Position numbers and translations under genes: made by a program | Shown here: piece after piece, positions 33,891 through 48,500 of the stretch | Position numbering within the stretch: position 1 is the stretch's first letter | Layout: every line of letters begins with the position of its first letter | The notes under the pieces: generated by a model | What the model was told of the DNA's origin: nothing | What the model saw: only the letters and a program-made list of their open reading frames with translations | Databases searched by the model: none | NCBI GenBank assembly: GCA_030248065.1 | Contig: JASAMV010007652.1 | Span: forward strand, 16,770 to 80,769 | Direction: 5' to 3' | DNA length: 64,000 nucleotides | Source of the DNA: Rhynchonema sp. JSB1_4 | Lineage: Eukaryota > Nematoda > Chromadorea > Monhysterida > Xyalidae

Positions 33891-36800
33891 CATTTGCCAG
33901 ACAAGGCCGGTTTCAGCACATTCGATTTTTCCCCGCGACAATTCGGACAAAACCATTTGCCCTTCGGCTTTGACGTGATCGCAACGCACGAAAAGTGGAA
34001 CCATTCAATCTCGCAGCTGTTGTTATCGCAGCCAATCATGTCGCCCCACGATGCCTGCGTGAGTTTGATTGCAACAATAATGATGATTATGAGTGAGTTA
34101 TAAAGGGGTCGAATTTCGGTTCACCAAAGCAAACACATACCAACTTCAAATCACTTACGGTCTCAAGCGAAAGGTTCATTTCTATTCCCTGACTCAGCAA
34201 GTAACATTGTGGTCATAGTAACTTCGGCACTAGGGAGTGGAGCAGTGGGCGCATCCTAAGTCAGCTGCAGCGTCACACTCATTTCCCTTTGCAACAAGGG
34301 CGGTGCACGGCTAAATCAGGAAACCGGAAATAATTGCCGGAGACCGGAAATGTTTTGTTATTTGGCGTAAATTATTTCCGTGTTCCGAATATAACTATAA
34401 AATTGGCCCATAAACCATTCTCACCCAATCCAACCAACCTGCTCACAAACACAATACAGCTGTTCACTATCAGCCACGTCATCATCAGCGTCATCATTCT
34501 GTCGTTGTGCATGTGCGCCCTTTTTATGTGACCCACCACCACCACTCGGCGTGGCCGTGCGTCGTTTTTTGGCTGTTCCACTGCTGCCAGAGGACGGGGT
34601 ACTACTGACTTGATGGTGGTGGCTGGGGTTATTCACGCCGCCGCGACTACGCGATTTCGCTGCCGTGCCGCCTGAAGGAACGGTTCGAATTTTCGCTCAT
34701 TTATTTATTTATGATCTGTAATCTGCAGTGATGATGTGCGCTCATTGTGTCAGCTGCATTACTGAAACATGGATTTGGTGTGTCTGTGTGATGTTTCAAC
34801 AATTGATGCTATCATGTCCATTGAGATAGCTCGCCTTGGCATCTAAAAAACGCCTTTTCATGTTTTTTCGTCCGCCAATACCATAATCCAGCCTTCTCTC
34901 ACCAGCACGCGGCGTGGCCGAACGTGATTTGATCGGTTTCTCCTTCTCGACGGGCGTCGCTGACTCCGTCGTGTCGTTGTCATCGAACTCATACACACTG
35001 CTCGGATTGGAATGCGCCGGCGATGGCTTGTTACTCGGTGTCTGCAACAGCAAAAAACAGCGTTGGAAGACACAGAGAATTGGTTCTGGTTCCCAGCTAA
35101 CAGCGGCAGCATGCACAAGGACACGGTAAATATTCTTGAAACGGCCACAGAAAATGCCATTTTCAGATCATATAACTGCCAAGACGGGATCGAGAACCAC
35201 ACAAACATAACTGCACTGCACACTACTTCTCATGTCATGGACAAAAAAGAACCATACCGCATCTCGCGCATTATTCTTCTCTTTCCGATTTCGCACAAAG
35301 TCCGGGAACTGTTTCTGCCGCCGAGCCCGTTTCAGCTGTTTCTGCGCCATTGCGGCTGCTGATTGTTTCGTGATTCGCGCCGCTGCCGTAACCTGCGTGG
35401 TTGTGATGGGCGGGTTGTGGTCGGCATTTTTACAAAAGGCGTGAAGGTGGTTTCAGTCAACTAAAAACGAGCTTTCATCGACCTGGCTTCGCCTCGTCAG
35501 TATTATAATTCTCGCAACAATTGCAAAATTGTGCGGCAATCGATCGGATCACCGCGATCATCAAGTCGATACTATCCATAGTAAAAAGAAACATAATATT
35601 GATGAAAAGCTACGAAAACAATTCGGAGCATCACCAACCGATATGGACACTTCGCGCGTGGTCGTCGTAGCTGTTGGTTGGGCGGATGTTGTGCTCACAG
35701 CAGGACTGAATGCTCGGAATGGTGTTCGTGTCGGTTTGAGTGATCGCGCGGGACGATTCGGAAATTCGCTAGTGGTTGTCGGTCGTGTCTCATTTGCGGC
35801 GCCTGCAAGCAGGATTTGGGGTTCTTTTTCGTTCGAAACTTGGTTTGCGCTTTCGGGGGCAGCGCGGATCTCCACTTTTTTGGAGGGTAAAAGTTTACCA
35901 ACATCAAACTTAGGAAAAAAGTTATATTTTCAGGTGGAAAAGATCTTCGGCGCCCCTTTTTGGAAACCATTCCGTATAAAAGGGTATTTTGGCCATTTGT
36001 TGATCGTCCCGACGTAAAAAGCACCCATTTCAACAAGCTTAAATTGGGTGGGGTCGAAAACCCCGAAAAAAAACCCCGAAAAAAAACGCCGAAAAAAACC
36101 CCCGAAAAATATAAAATGTGTGGAAAACAATTCTTTTGGCTAGAGAAGAGTATTCATGTCGTTCGTGCACCAAAAAATGGGCACTGGTACAGTTCGGGCA
36201 CAAGTTAGGTAATTCTCCTTTGTTCATGTCTTCCTGGCTGGCAGCCTAAGCCTAAGCCTAACCCTGAATGAAGGCCTATTCCGTTAAACTTTTGTGGATG
36301 TTGCCTTCATGTGGCCAGGTCTTCTTGGCTGGCAGCCTAAGCCTAAGCCTAAACCTGAAGGAAAGCCTGAGCAGTTAGGTTTTTGTGGAAGTTTTCCTCA
36401 AATGGACAGGTCTTCCTGGCTGGCAGCCTAAGCCTGAGCCTAACCCTGAAAGAAAGCCTGTGCAGCTGTACATTTGTGGATGTTTCCTTCATATGGACAT
36501 GTCTTCCTGGCTGGTAGCCTAAGCCTAAGCCTGTGAACAAGCCTAAGCCCAAGTCTAGGTTCAAGTCTGATCCGAAGCCAATTTATCAAGTGTAGGGGTG
36601 ATGTTTCACTCGTGGGTCACGAGCGACATGAATATCCACCCGTTGTGACACCCACAACACCACATTATTTTTTTCATCCCTGACATTTTTTATTTTTCGG
36701 GCTTTTTTCGGGGTTTTTCGTTTTCGGGGTTTTATTTTCGGGGTTTTTCATTTTCGGGGGTTTTTTCGGGGTTTTTGTCGGGTTTTTTTTTCGGGGTTTT

Positions 36801-39359
36801 CGACGGCCACCCCTAAATTGTGGTGGGGGATAGTGCACAAAAACGAACCAACCAAACGAATTCGCGTCGTGCTCGAGCTGTTCGGTCTTGCGTTCGATCA
36901 AATCCGTGATGGCGGCGAGTGCAGCCAGTTTCTCGTCCCCGTTCACCTGTCCTTCGTACAACAACTGTGCGATGGCCGTCAGACATCGTTCGCGAGAGCA
37001 TGAGTCCGTCAAGGATACCAGCTGCTCGCGCTGCTCTTCCAGACGGCCCAGAATCGCTGAAATTATCAAAGTCGCTAGCTATCGTGATGTGGTAAACGCC
37101 AGGTTAGCTATCGTGGTGTACAGTGCTGTGGCTGGGGGGGGGGTGGGGGGTCCCCCCCAATGGTACCCTACCCGCCCCGGCCTGGTACGCTACCCTATAC
37201 TTGCGTATTTTTCCGCAAAATATATTTTTGGAAAAAAACGTTTTTTCCGAAAAAAAACCGTTTTTTTTCAAATATTTTTCCAGTACTTAAGGATACCCAT
37301 GGTCCAAAAACGGATATTTTGGAGAAAATTTTGTCGGGAAATGGCCTGAAACAGGCTAAAAATGCACTTGGAGATTAAGAAGTGCTCATTTTGAACTGTT
37401 TAGCACCGATTTACATTGGTTTTGACAACATCCTTTCGCAACCTTTGAAAATATTTTGGAAATTTTTGGGGAAAAAACCGTTTTTTTCCAAAAGTTGCCA
37501 CTTGGAAAAATTTCCGGAAAAATAAAAACGTATTTTTCCGGGCCTCGGAAAAAAACGGTATTTTCGGTTTTTTTTTTTTCGGAAGAAAAACGTTTTTTTT
37601 CTGGCCCGCAAGTATACGCTACCCCCCCCCCCCCCGCCCCGCTCTGGTACCCTACCCCCCTACCCGCCCCGCCCTGGCACCCTACCCGCCCTGATTTTTA
37701 CCCCCAAAGTGCCCATTTTTCGGTCAAAAAATGCCCAAATTTCGACCGAAAACCCTAAAAAGTGCAAAAAAATCTCGCGCTGCGCGCGATATATGCACTT
37801 TTTAGTACATAAAAACAGGCACCCGAAAAAACTTATGTTGTACCCTACCCGCCCCGAAAAATCCCCCCCCCCCTCCCCCCCCAAACCGGATTCCCCCCCC
37901 CCCCAAAAATCCCAGGTACACTACCCCCCTACCCGCCCCGATTTTTTCCACCTATGTACCCTACCCGCCCCGCAAAAGTAGCCACAGCACTGGTGGTGTA
38001 GCTGGGGGCGGGGGGAGTGGGGGAGCCCCCAAGGTACAGTAGGTAGGTGCAGTGTTGGAGGTACTCTGGAGGGGGGGATACCTACTGTACCGCACTCGGA
38101 GAGGGGGGGATACCTACTGTACCAAAGCCGATGGCCTGGGGGGGGGTTATGTACCTAGGGGGGGGTTTGGGGGGGGGGTTGGGGGGGGGTTAGGTTTTGG
38201 GGTGAAAATTTTTAATGTGTTTATTATGTGTGGCGTGTGAAAACGTAGTATATGCGCGCGTAGCGCGCGAATTTTGGGGTAATTTGAGGTAAAAACCACT
38301 GATTTTACACTAATTTTGGCCATTTTGGTCAAAAATTGTCACTTTGGAGACAGTATCGGGGGGGATCCCTACTGTTCCGGGGTGAAAATCGGGGGGGATA
38401 CCTACTGTACCATGCCAAACATTGGGGGGATACCTACTGTACCAGGCGAGGGGGGGATACCTACTGTACTGGGGGGGGGGGCTACCCCCCCCCCCCCCCC
38501 CCCCCCCCCACCTCCAACACTGGGTAGGTGGTAGCAGAGGTCGTAATCGGGCCGGGCAGCCCGAAGTGACCAAAGCTCGGCCCGGCCCGAATTCTTTGGG
38601 TCAAATTTTTACCCGATTTTTGTTATAATTTTTGCGATTTTTCTGAACCTATTTTTGGTGAAAAAGATATTGCTCTCAATGAAAAATTGCTTGATAGACA
38701 AGTACTGATCACTTACGTGCCGAACCTGTCAGAAATTTTAGTATTTCTTTGACAAAAAATCACTATTCTTTGAGTAAAATAAGTCACTTCAGAACTTCGG
38801 GCCGAACCAAAAACGCAAAATCGCGGCCCGGCCCGGCCCGAGATTGCGGCGACCTCTGGTAGGTAGGTCGAATCTCCATCCTGGTATGTAGGTCGCCCGC
38901 CGCCGATTTCTTGCGATTCAGCAGCTTAGGACCGACTTCCATGATTTTAACAAAAAACTGTAATTTTTGCACCAAAAAATTTTCTTCAAAATATCATCAG
39001 AAAAAGTCGGACCGAAAAAATCGGGTCGGGCCGGGCCGACCCCAGGACCTCGTCGGGCCGGGCCGGGCCGAGGTAACCCGGCCCGATTCCCACCTCTGGT
39101 TTTTACGGTATTCCGGCCGGGCGGGACACCACTCACTGGTTGTACGTGTATTGAGGCCGGGCGAGCTCTGTTTAGGTACCAGATCCGGCCAATATTTTGA
39201 CTTTACACAACTTCCAAACTAACCAGAATGCTCCACGTCCAATCGCTTGATTTCCGAAACATGCGGTTGAATCAAATTCGGCAGGCTTTCCAGACCGTCG
39301 AGAAAATCTTCAACATAAGTTGTGACATACGAAGCTTCCAGAGCCGGATTGTGCAGCAT
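33891..39359 (-). CDS. ING: ING-family chromatin reader with C-terminal PHD finger
   Basis: ING proteins target histone acetyltransferase/deacetylase complexes to H3K4me3. Exons: 39359-39224, 37056-36853, 35874-35639, 35392-35258, 35041-34903, 34671-34439, 34054-33891; about 415 residues. Exon 1 has [17 protein letters not shown] and exon 2 [20 protein letters not shown], the ING N-terminal helical domain. Exons 3-6 are a Ser/Thr/Lys-rich linker with an [16 protein letters not shown] basic stretch. Exons 6-7 join to a PHD finger with Cys4-His-Cys3 ligands: [35 protein letters not shown]; the aromatic-cage Tyr, Met and Trp are present. The linker is longer than in ING1/2/4/5, so assignment within the family is open. 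The exon 3 acceptor (35874) is weak. Intron 1 and 2 hold the G-rich and TTAGGC repeats. Confidence 0.88.
36229..36560. repeat. 91-bp minisatellite with telomere-like GCCTAA units
   Basis: Units start at 36229, 36320, 36411 and 36502, an exact 91-bp period, about 3.6 copies. Each begins TCTTCCTGGCTGG and contains two or three tandem GCCTAA, the complement of nematode TTAGGC. It lies in intron 2 of the ING gene. Confidence 0.9.
37190..37615. repeat. A/T-rich element with CGTTTTTT/AAAAAACG blocks
   Basis: It is bounded by CCCTATACTTGCGTATTTTT on the left and CCCGCAAGTATACG on the right, an inverted pair. It shares the core CAGTACTTAAGG with the element at 26915-27362. Non-coding, in ING intron 1. 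Confidence 0.55.
37616..38533. repeat. G/C homopolymer-rich region with GGATACCTACTGTACC repeats
   Basis: The left part repeats ACCCTACCCGCCCCG-type strings; the right part (38041-38533) repeats GGGGGATACCTACTGTAC at 38074, 38105, 38394, 38425 and 38453. GTGTTGGAGGT near 38052 is mirrored by ACCTCCAACAC near 38511, suggesting an element with inverted ends. Homopolymer lengths are likely imprecise. Confidence 0.7.
38535..38858. mobile_element. hAT-like MITE with CAGAGGTCG termini and GGCCCGA palindromes
   Basis: This 324-bp sequence starts CAGAGGTCG and ends CGACCTCTG, with GGCCCGGCCCGA-type subterminal repeats in both arms. Its flanks are similar 8-mers (GGTGGTAG and GTAGGTAG), a plausible degenerate 8-bp target duplication as in hAT elements. 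Related partial copies: 10845-10945, ~38960-39098 (ends CCCACCTCTG) and 57087-57420. No coding capacity. Confidence 0.65.
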
Positions 39360-41442
39360 GTTTTCAGGTGGGATTTAATTTGGACGTTTCTTCATTTGTT
39401 TTGAGTGAAAATCTCATGAAACACGAAGCTTTCAAGCATAATCCAGGAGTTGAATGACTGCGAAATCACAATTTTTTTTGAAAACCGGCTCTCTCTGTCT
39501 CTTTTCAGTTTGTTTCACCGATCCGATCCACAGTGGGAATTTTGAGCCCCAAGGCCCGAGGCCCGGATGAAGTGACTGACAGTCCCGATCCCGAGGCCCG
39601 AGAATCATCACACCCATGTCGCACCGCATTACAAGAGCACGAAAGTACGCGTCACGTGCTCTGTTTGTTCACGTTCCCGGAAATTCTCACGGTGACTTGA
39701 GGGCCAGAAAATAACGAAAGTATCGGTTAAATTCAGATCAGGTTGGAGAATGGATCCATACTTGGTGCTAATGCGAACAGAGTTACTGATGAATATCAGT
39801 ATTAAAATCTTCAAGAAGCAAAAACAGTTTCCTTGGCTTCGAATTTTTTTGAAACATCAAAGGGCCACAAGCACCTATGTGTCTGCCATCAACAGCGATG
39901 AGCATCAAAGCCATTTTATTTCGAATGAAGCCTCATTGGTGCACTAAAATAAGTTCTTATTCCTCACTATCCCAACTTACTTTTTGGATACTTCTGTGTT
40001 TTCTCCAAGTGTGATGTACATCGTCCGTCAAACTGTGAGAAGCATTCTACATCAACATGGTGTTTTCCGCATGGGGGAACCTGTGGCTTACCTTTAGCAA
40101 CAGGAAAAGGGTGGTCCCACGCATAATTTTTCATATCCATGTGCAGAAACAGCTGGAGCTCAGGTATTCTACAGTACGTGCACATCGAAAAAAACCTTTG
40201 TCACAAATTCACGTTGTAAAAGTTCAACCTTCGCGTAAAATATGAGATGCTTGCGTTGTTGAACCACGTTGTCTGCTTTATGACAAACGGCCGGGGATTC
40301 TCTCACTTCCCTCCCAATTGACCGATTAGATCTGCACACGTTGAGACATCGTTCAATTTGTTACAGTGCTCGATCATTTCGTCTCTCGTTGGCTTGCGCT
40401 GACCAACTGCTGTCCTATCTTTCCAAAATGCTGGTTGACGAGTCGAAACTTTACGAGCTCTACACGCCCAGTTTTTGGAACCGACCGGCGCTTTGGAGGG
40501 AGTGACATTTGCCCAGATGCGCTCGCTTGCGGTTCTAAACTTTACACACTCTCTCTGACAAACTGGAGCAGCAACAACTGTTTGTTATGCAACTTTGAAC
40601 CCTCCAGTGTGGGTGGTTCAATGACTACGTCATTTCAGTAATCTTCGGACGTCAAGAAATGATTAAAACTGGTGCACCCGCTTGAATAATAATAGTTGAA
40701 GTCCGAATATGCACCATTCGCTGGATTGTGCAACAATCTTATGGTCCTTTAGCTCATTTTTGTGTATTTTATAGCCCGTGGCCGGTCATCTGCGGTCATC
40801 TGCTCTCAATGTGGCCAAAAGCTTTGTTTTGCTTGTGGAGCCAAACGCTGATGCTTGGCTATCGAATTACGACTTGAATTGTTTGTTATTGTTTTTGCTG
40901 TATTGTTCAGTCACGCTGTTGCCAAAAGTGCAATGGTCCAAAAGTCAAAAGTTTCGAAAACTATATAGTACTTCTAGGTTTTCTGCAAGCGGTTCACAAC
41001 AAGCATTTGAATAGTTTGTAACCCGACTTTTGACAATGATCATATCATGGACTGGCAGTCAATGCTAGAACGGAATCCCCATCCCGATTCAGATAATCTC
41101 TATAAAATCCCGAAATTCAGATCCCGATTAATTTCCCGGATCCCGATCCCGTTCCACGCCGGGCATTCTTATCGGAATTATAGAGTTGCTAAAAGTGCGG
41201 TTGTATGACTTTTGTATGATACAATAGAAAGAGAGTTATCAATCCATCCCGATCCGAAATCTCAATCCCGTTAAGAAATCCCGATCCCGGTTAGTATATG
41301 CCACATCCCATGTCGATCCCGATACACGTTCGAGCACTGCTGGCTGGCAGGCAGTGGCATCATACTCATACGGACTTGCCCTAAAGTATTCGATTCAAGA
41401 CTCTAAAGACTTCGATTTCATAACTTTTCAGCACAACCAATC
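39360..41442. other. Intergenic region between ING and collagen genes
   Basis: The genes diverge here, so promoters of both should be inside. Two plus-strand pieces look coding-like (see 40353-40500 and 40776-40850). The stretch 41070-41330 is rich in degenerate ATCCCGATCC repeats. Nothing else is recognised. Confidence 0.4.
40353..40850 (+). pseudogene. Possible exons or remnant of an unrecognised gene
   Basis: After a TTACAG acceptor, 40353-40500 reads ACADQLLSYLSKMLVDESKL then YELYTPSFWNRPALWRE and meets a stop. After TTTTATAG, 40776-40850 reads a Cys-rich stretch ICSQCGQKLCFACGAKR before a stop, resembling a zinc-binding knuckle. Both look protein-like, but I could not join them in a consistent phase or name a family. 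They may be the end of a small gene or a decayed copy. Confidence 0.25.
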
Positions 41443-44817
<3,375 letters not shown>

Positions 44818-45556
44818 TTTACGGAACATTGTTTACTTTCCTCGTCTTGGATTTAACTTTTATAATTGTTCGTTTGAGTCATGTTCGCTAAAACTGGGAC
44901 CATATCAAGTTCGATGGCAGCAATAAGAGACATTGTGGTGTGGTTTGCGCACAATTTACGCTCTGTATCTGGGTGCGTAAAATTTGTTCAGCACAACGAA
45001 CAAAACGCTCTGCTACCGATGCCATCATTGAATATGCCGCAGTATTGGCCAAGTTTTTCACACCATTTTTTCAACTGGTTCATGTTTTCCTATTGTGTGT
45101 GTCTTCATAGTGGTATGCACCAATGGTACCAATGGTTATTCAGTTGTATAAACGGTACATGTTGCCACGTTACGCCATTCTAGTCTCATTGTACTGTATA
45201 TATGCGTTATTAACATGGTAAAATTTGTCTCCTTCTGCACTGAAGCCTGCGTCCATGCATTCTCAAATATAATTCGAACATATTAGAACAAGACATGTTC
45301 TGCGTTTTATCGCATGACAATCTTTTCCAATCAGTACAGAATTCAGGTTCCCGACCGACGTCCAATTTGTCTGAGAGCAACATAGTCTACCCCCTTTGTA
45401 ATGAAACCTAAGGTGAATATCTTCTTAATAATTGGTTCCCAATCTGCCGTTTCTCGACATCTATACTGACGTCTATAGATGAACGTTCTTCAAAATCCCA
45501 AGCCCCAGTCACAAAAAAGGATGGACCGTACAGTTACACCATAATTATCAATCTAA
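44818..45556. other. Intergenic, collagen stop to thyroglobulin-domain gene stop (convergent)
   Basis: The two genes end toward each other. No additional gene, RNA or repeat is recognised in this ~740 bp. Confidence 0.4.
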
Positions 45557-48500
45557 TCAGTCAAGCAACAGTTTACATTCTTCCTCTGTCGGTTTTTTGG
45601 CAATCTTTTGGTGGTCATGCACTGCGCCAAGAAGATGATGCACGGCAACCGTCTTGACCACAAGCCCAGTGTCGGGGTACACACACGCGTACACTGTCGT
45701 CGTCGCTGGATCGTCAAACAACGTCTGCACAAGCGTGAAACGTCCTGAAACAGGAAACAGATGTACAGTAGGTTGTTTGGGTTCCTCGCGTGTTCAATGG
45801 GTAACCTTTTTCGTAAGATCGAATTTTCGAAACGGTGTAAATGTCAGTTAGGTGTAGGTCGGTGTAAAAGCTCGATCGGTGTAAGCTCGGTGTAAACATA
45901 AAACACTGTCTGCTGTTAACGTGGAATGTGTCATGTTTACACCGAGCTTACACCGACCAAACACTAGATCGAACTTATACGCCGACCTTTACGCCCAACA
46001 GACGGTTACAACGTTTCGAACTTGCCACCCGCATGAAACTTGGTGACCAGACCGAATTGGTCTTGTCTTTGTATATCTTAGAGCTTTCTTGTACAATGTG
46101 TCCTCTTATGATGAATATTATGCATAATACTACACATACAGTGTGGTAAATCCTCGTTCCTAATCGACCTACACATACAGTGTGGTAAATCCTCGTTCCT
46201 AATCGACCGTTGTTAACGTAAGGCTATCTTCCATGTGATGAACTAAATTGCATGTCGATCGGTTCGCTGTATAGAGGGGAAGACAGCATTGGCATCAGTG
46301 AACAGCTTTTTTAAATATTCTAAAATCAGCAGAGTTGCAGGAGTCACAGTTCCCACTACAGATTCCATTCTATTCAATCGTTAAACTTGGGTCCATTCAG
46401 CGCCACAGCACATTATTCTAACCATTCGAATCGCATTGTGGCACAAGTATACTCTCATTGATACCGAATTGGTTTTCGTACTGGACTTTCAACGCAATCG
46501 CTTTCCATTGAGCCTGCTGACAATTGATATTTGATGGCGGGCTGTCAGTCGGGATCAAAGCGGTGCACTCTTCCTTGGTGGGCACTTTCGGTGGTGGAGT
46601 ACCGGGGGGTGCGACGGTCTGACCGACGTGCACTTCCTTCAGCACCTCACCACTCTTCGGGTGTACGCATGTGTAGATACGTCCAAACGGCCATACATAC
46701 CAGGTTTGTAGGGACTCGTACAGACCTGAAATATAGGTATCAATACTATGGTCGTATCAAATTTGAAGGCAAGTCCATTGGCATGGACTTGGCTTTTGCA
46801 TGGGCAATTTTCGTTCAGCTATGTATACGTTTTGTGGTATTTAGAGTTGGTGCAGTAATTTCGACCAGCATGAAAATTGTTCACTTTGGTGCAAGGTCTT
46901 CTACGCTGGTCATAATTTGTAGTACGCCAGCTCCATGACAGGATATAGAGCGATCGGATTGTATGTGACCTGCCGTAGTCACGTGACTTTTTTGAATCAA
47001 GTGTATTAAGAAATTTAGTGATGCCACTGTGTGTTTTCGTTTAGCGTAGTGGATGTTCCCCTTCCTAAACTGAATTGTAATCAAAAAGCGCTGGACAAAA
47101 TTTATGGCTCCAGTAAATTTCTAACGTCCTTTACGTGGTGTGGTTTGTTTCCTTTGCCTTGCATAAAAAGGAAAACCGATATATGTACGTATACATGTCA
47201 ACTAAAGTTTGCCTGTGCAAAAGCCAAGTCCATGCCAAGTTTTTTCCTTCAAAGCTGATGGCACATTCTGCACTCTCTCGTTTGATTTTCACGTCCCGAA
47301 GCCCGCGAGATGGAACTCGACAACATTATGTACATAGTGTACACCGTCAAAGCTTTATTACTTTTTCAGAGTAGAGCCAGATAGAGCTCCAAACCTTCAG
47401 AGTCGCACTCTGGCACAAACGGAGTAAAATCCGCAACGGGAGATCGGGCGACAAGACGTAAGTAGTTCTTGCCTTCCATTTTCTCTTGCAGACATTTGGT
47501 CTCGGCCGGCGGTGGATCTGGAAAATGTGTCGGTCAGTGCAAATGCTGCGAAGAGGCTAAACTTGGTTGGTGCTGGAGAATGCCAAATTAAGTCCCTTGG
47601 CGGAATGTGAAACGCGCGTCGGATTTGAGACTTTGGAAAAGAAATTATTGACAAATGACCCTATTATATGTATGTATCTGCAAATGAAACTCTCTGAAAA
47701 CCACAGTAGATGGGGGCTTATTCGGGAAATGTTCCGAATAAGCACACATTGGAACGAGATGCGATCAAAACAGCGGGGACGAAACAGCGGGTGACAAAAC
47801 GGCGGGTACTGAAGGCCTTGGCCATCAGGCTTAGGATAGACTCTGGCTTGGGGTTAGGCTCAGGCTAAGGTGTCTTCTACTAATAGATAATATTAACTTA
47901 TATTATAATATAATGTCACAACTTTCCATTTTTACAATTAGGCTAAGGTGTGCCACACTGCCCCCAGCAAATATCTATTTAGGAGGCGGTTGTCTTTCAA
48001 AAACTGCCGTTTTGGCCCCCCATTGTTTCGTCACCCAGCTGTTTTATCCGTGGCACCTTAGGACTTATTCGGAGGGGCGACCTTATTTGGCATTCTCCTG
48101 TACAATTACACATGGTTTTGACTGCACGTTTTGCTTGTTTTAACAACACGCTCACTTTTGCAATCGATTGTTGGCTGGTCTGATTTCGGCTGATGCCACG
48201 ACAGATAATCGCCGTTGGTGGTGCTCGCACAGAAACAATAGTCGGCGTACTGGGGGCATTGCCATTCAACGTACAGTTTCGCTGCAACCAAACCTTTCTT
48301 TCTTCATTTACAAGACCTTCAAAACTTGGCAAGGAATCGCTCTGAATCTTACGGTTTTCAGCCACACATTGGGGCACTGGCACAAGTCGTGACGGATCGA
48401 AATTGTGTCGTTCATTTATATGACACTGTCTTTCACGCTCACTGAAACAGTACTGCACTCCATGCGGTGGGGGCCGCTTGTCATCTTAAAATAAGTTGAC

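Noticed and set aside
36229..36560. True telomere or CRISPR-like array
   Set aside because: The units are 91-bp tandem copies with degenerate GCCTAA inside, without spacers, and are embedded within an ING intron.
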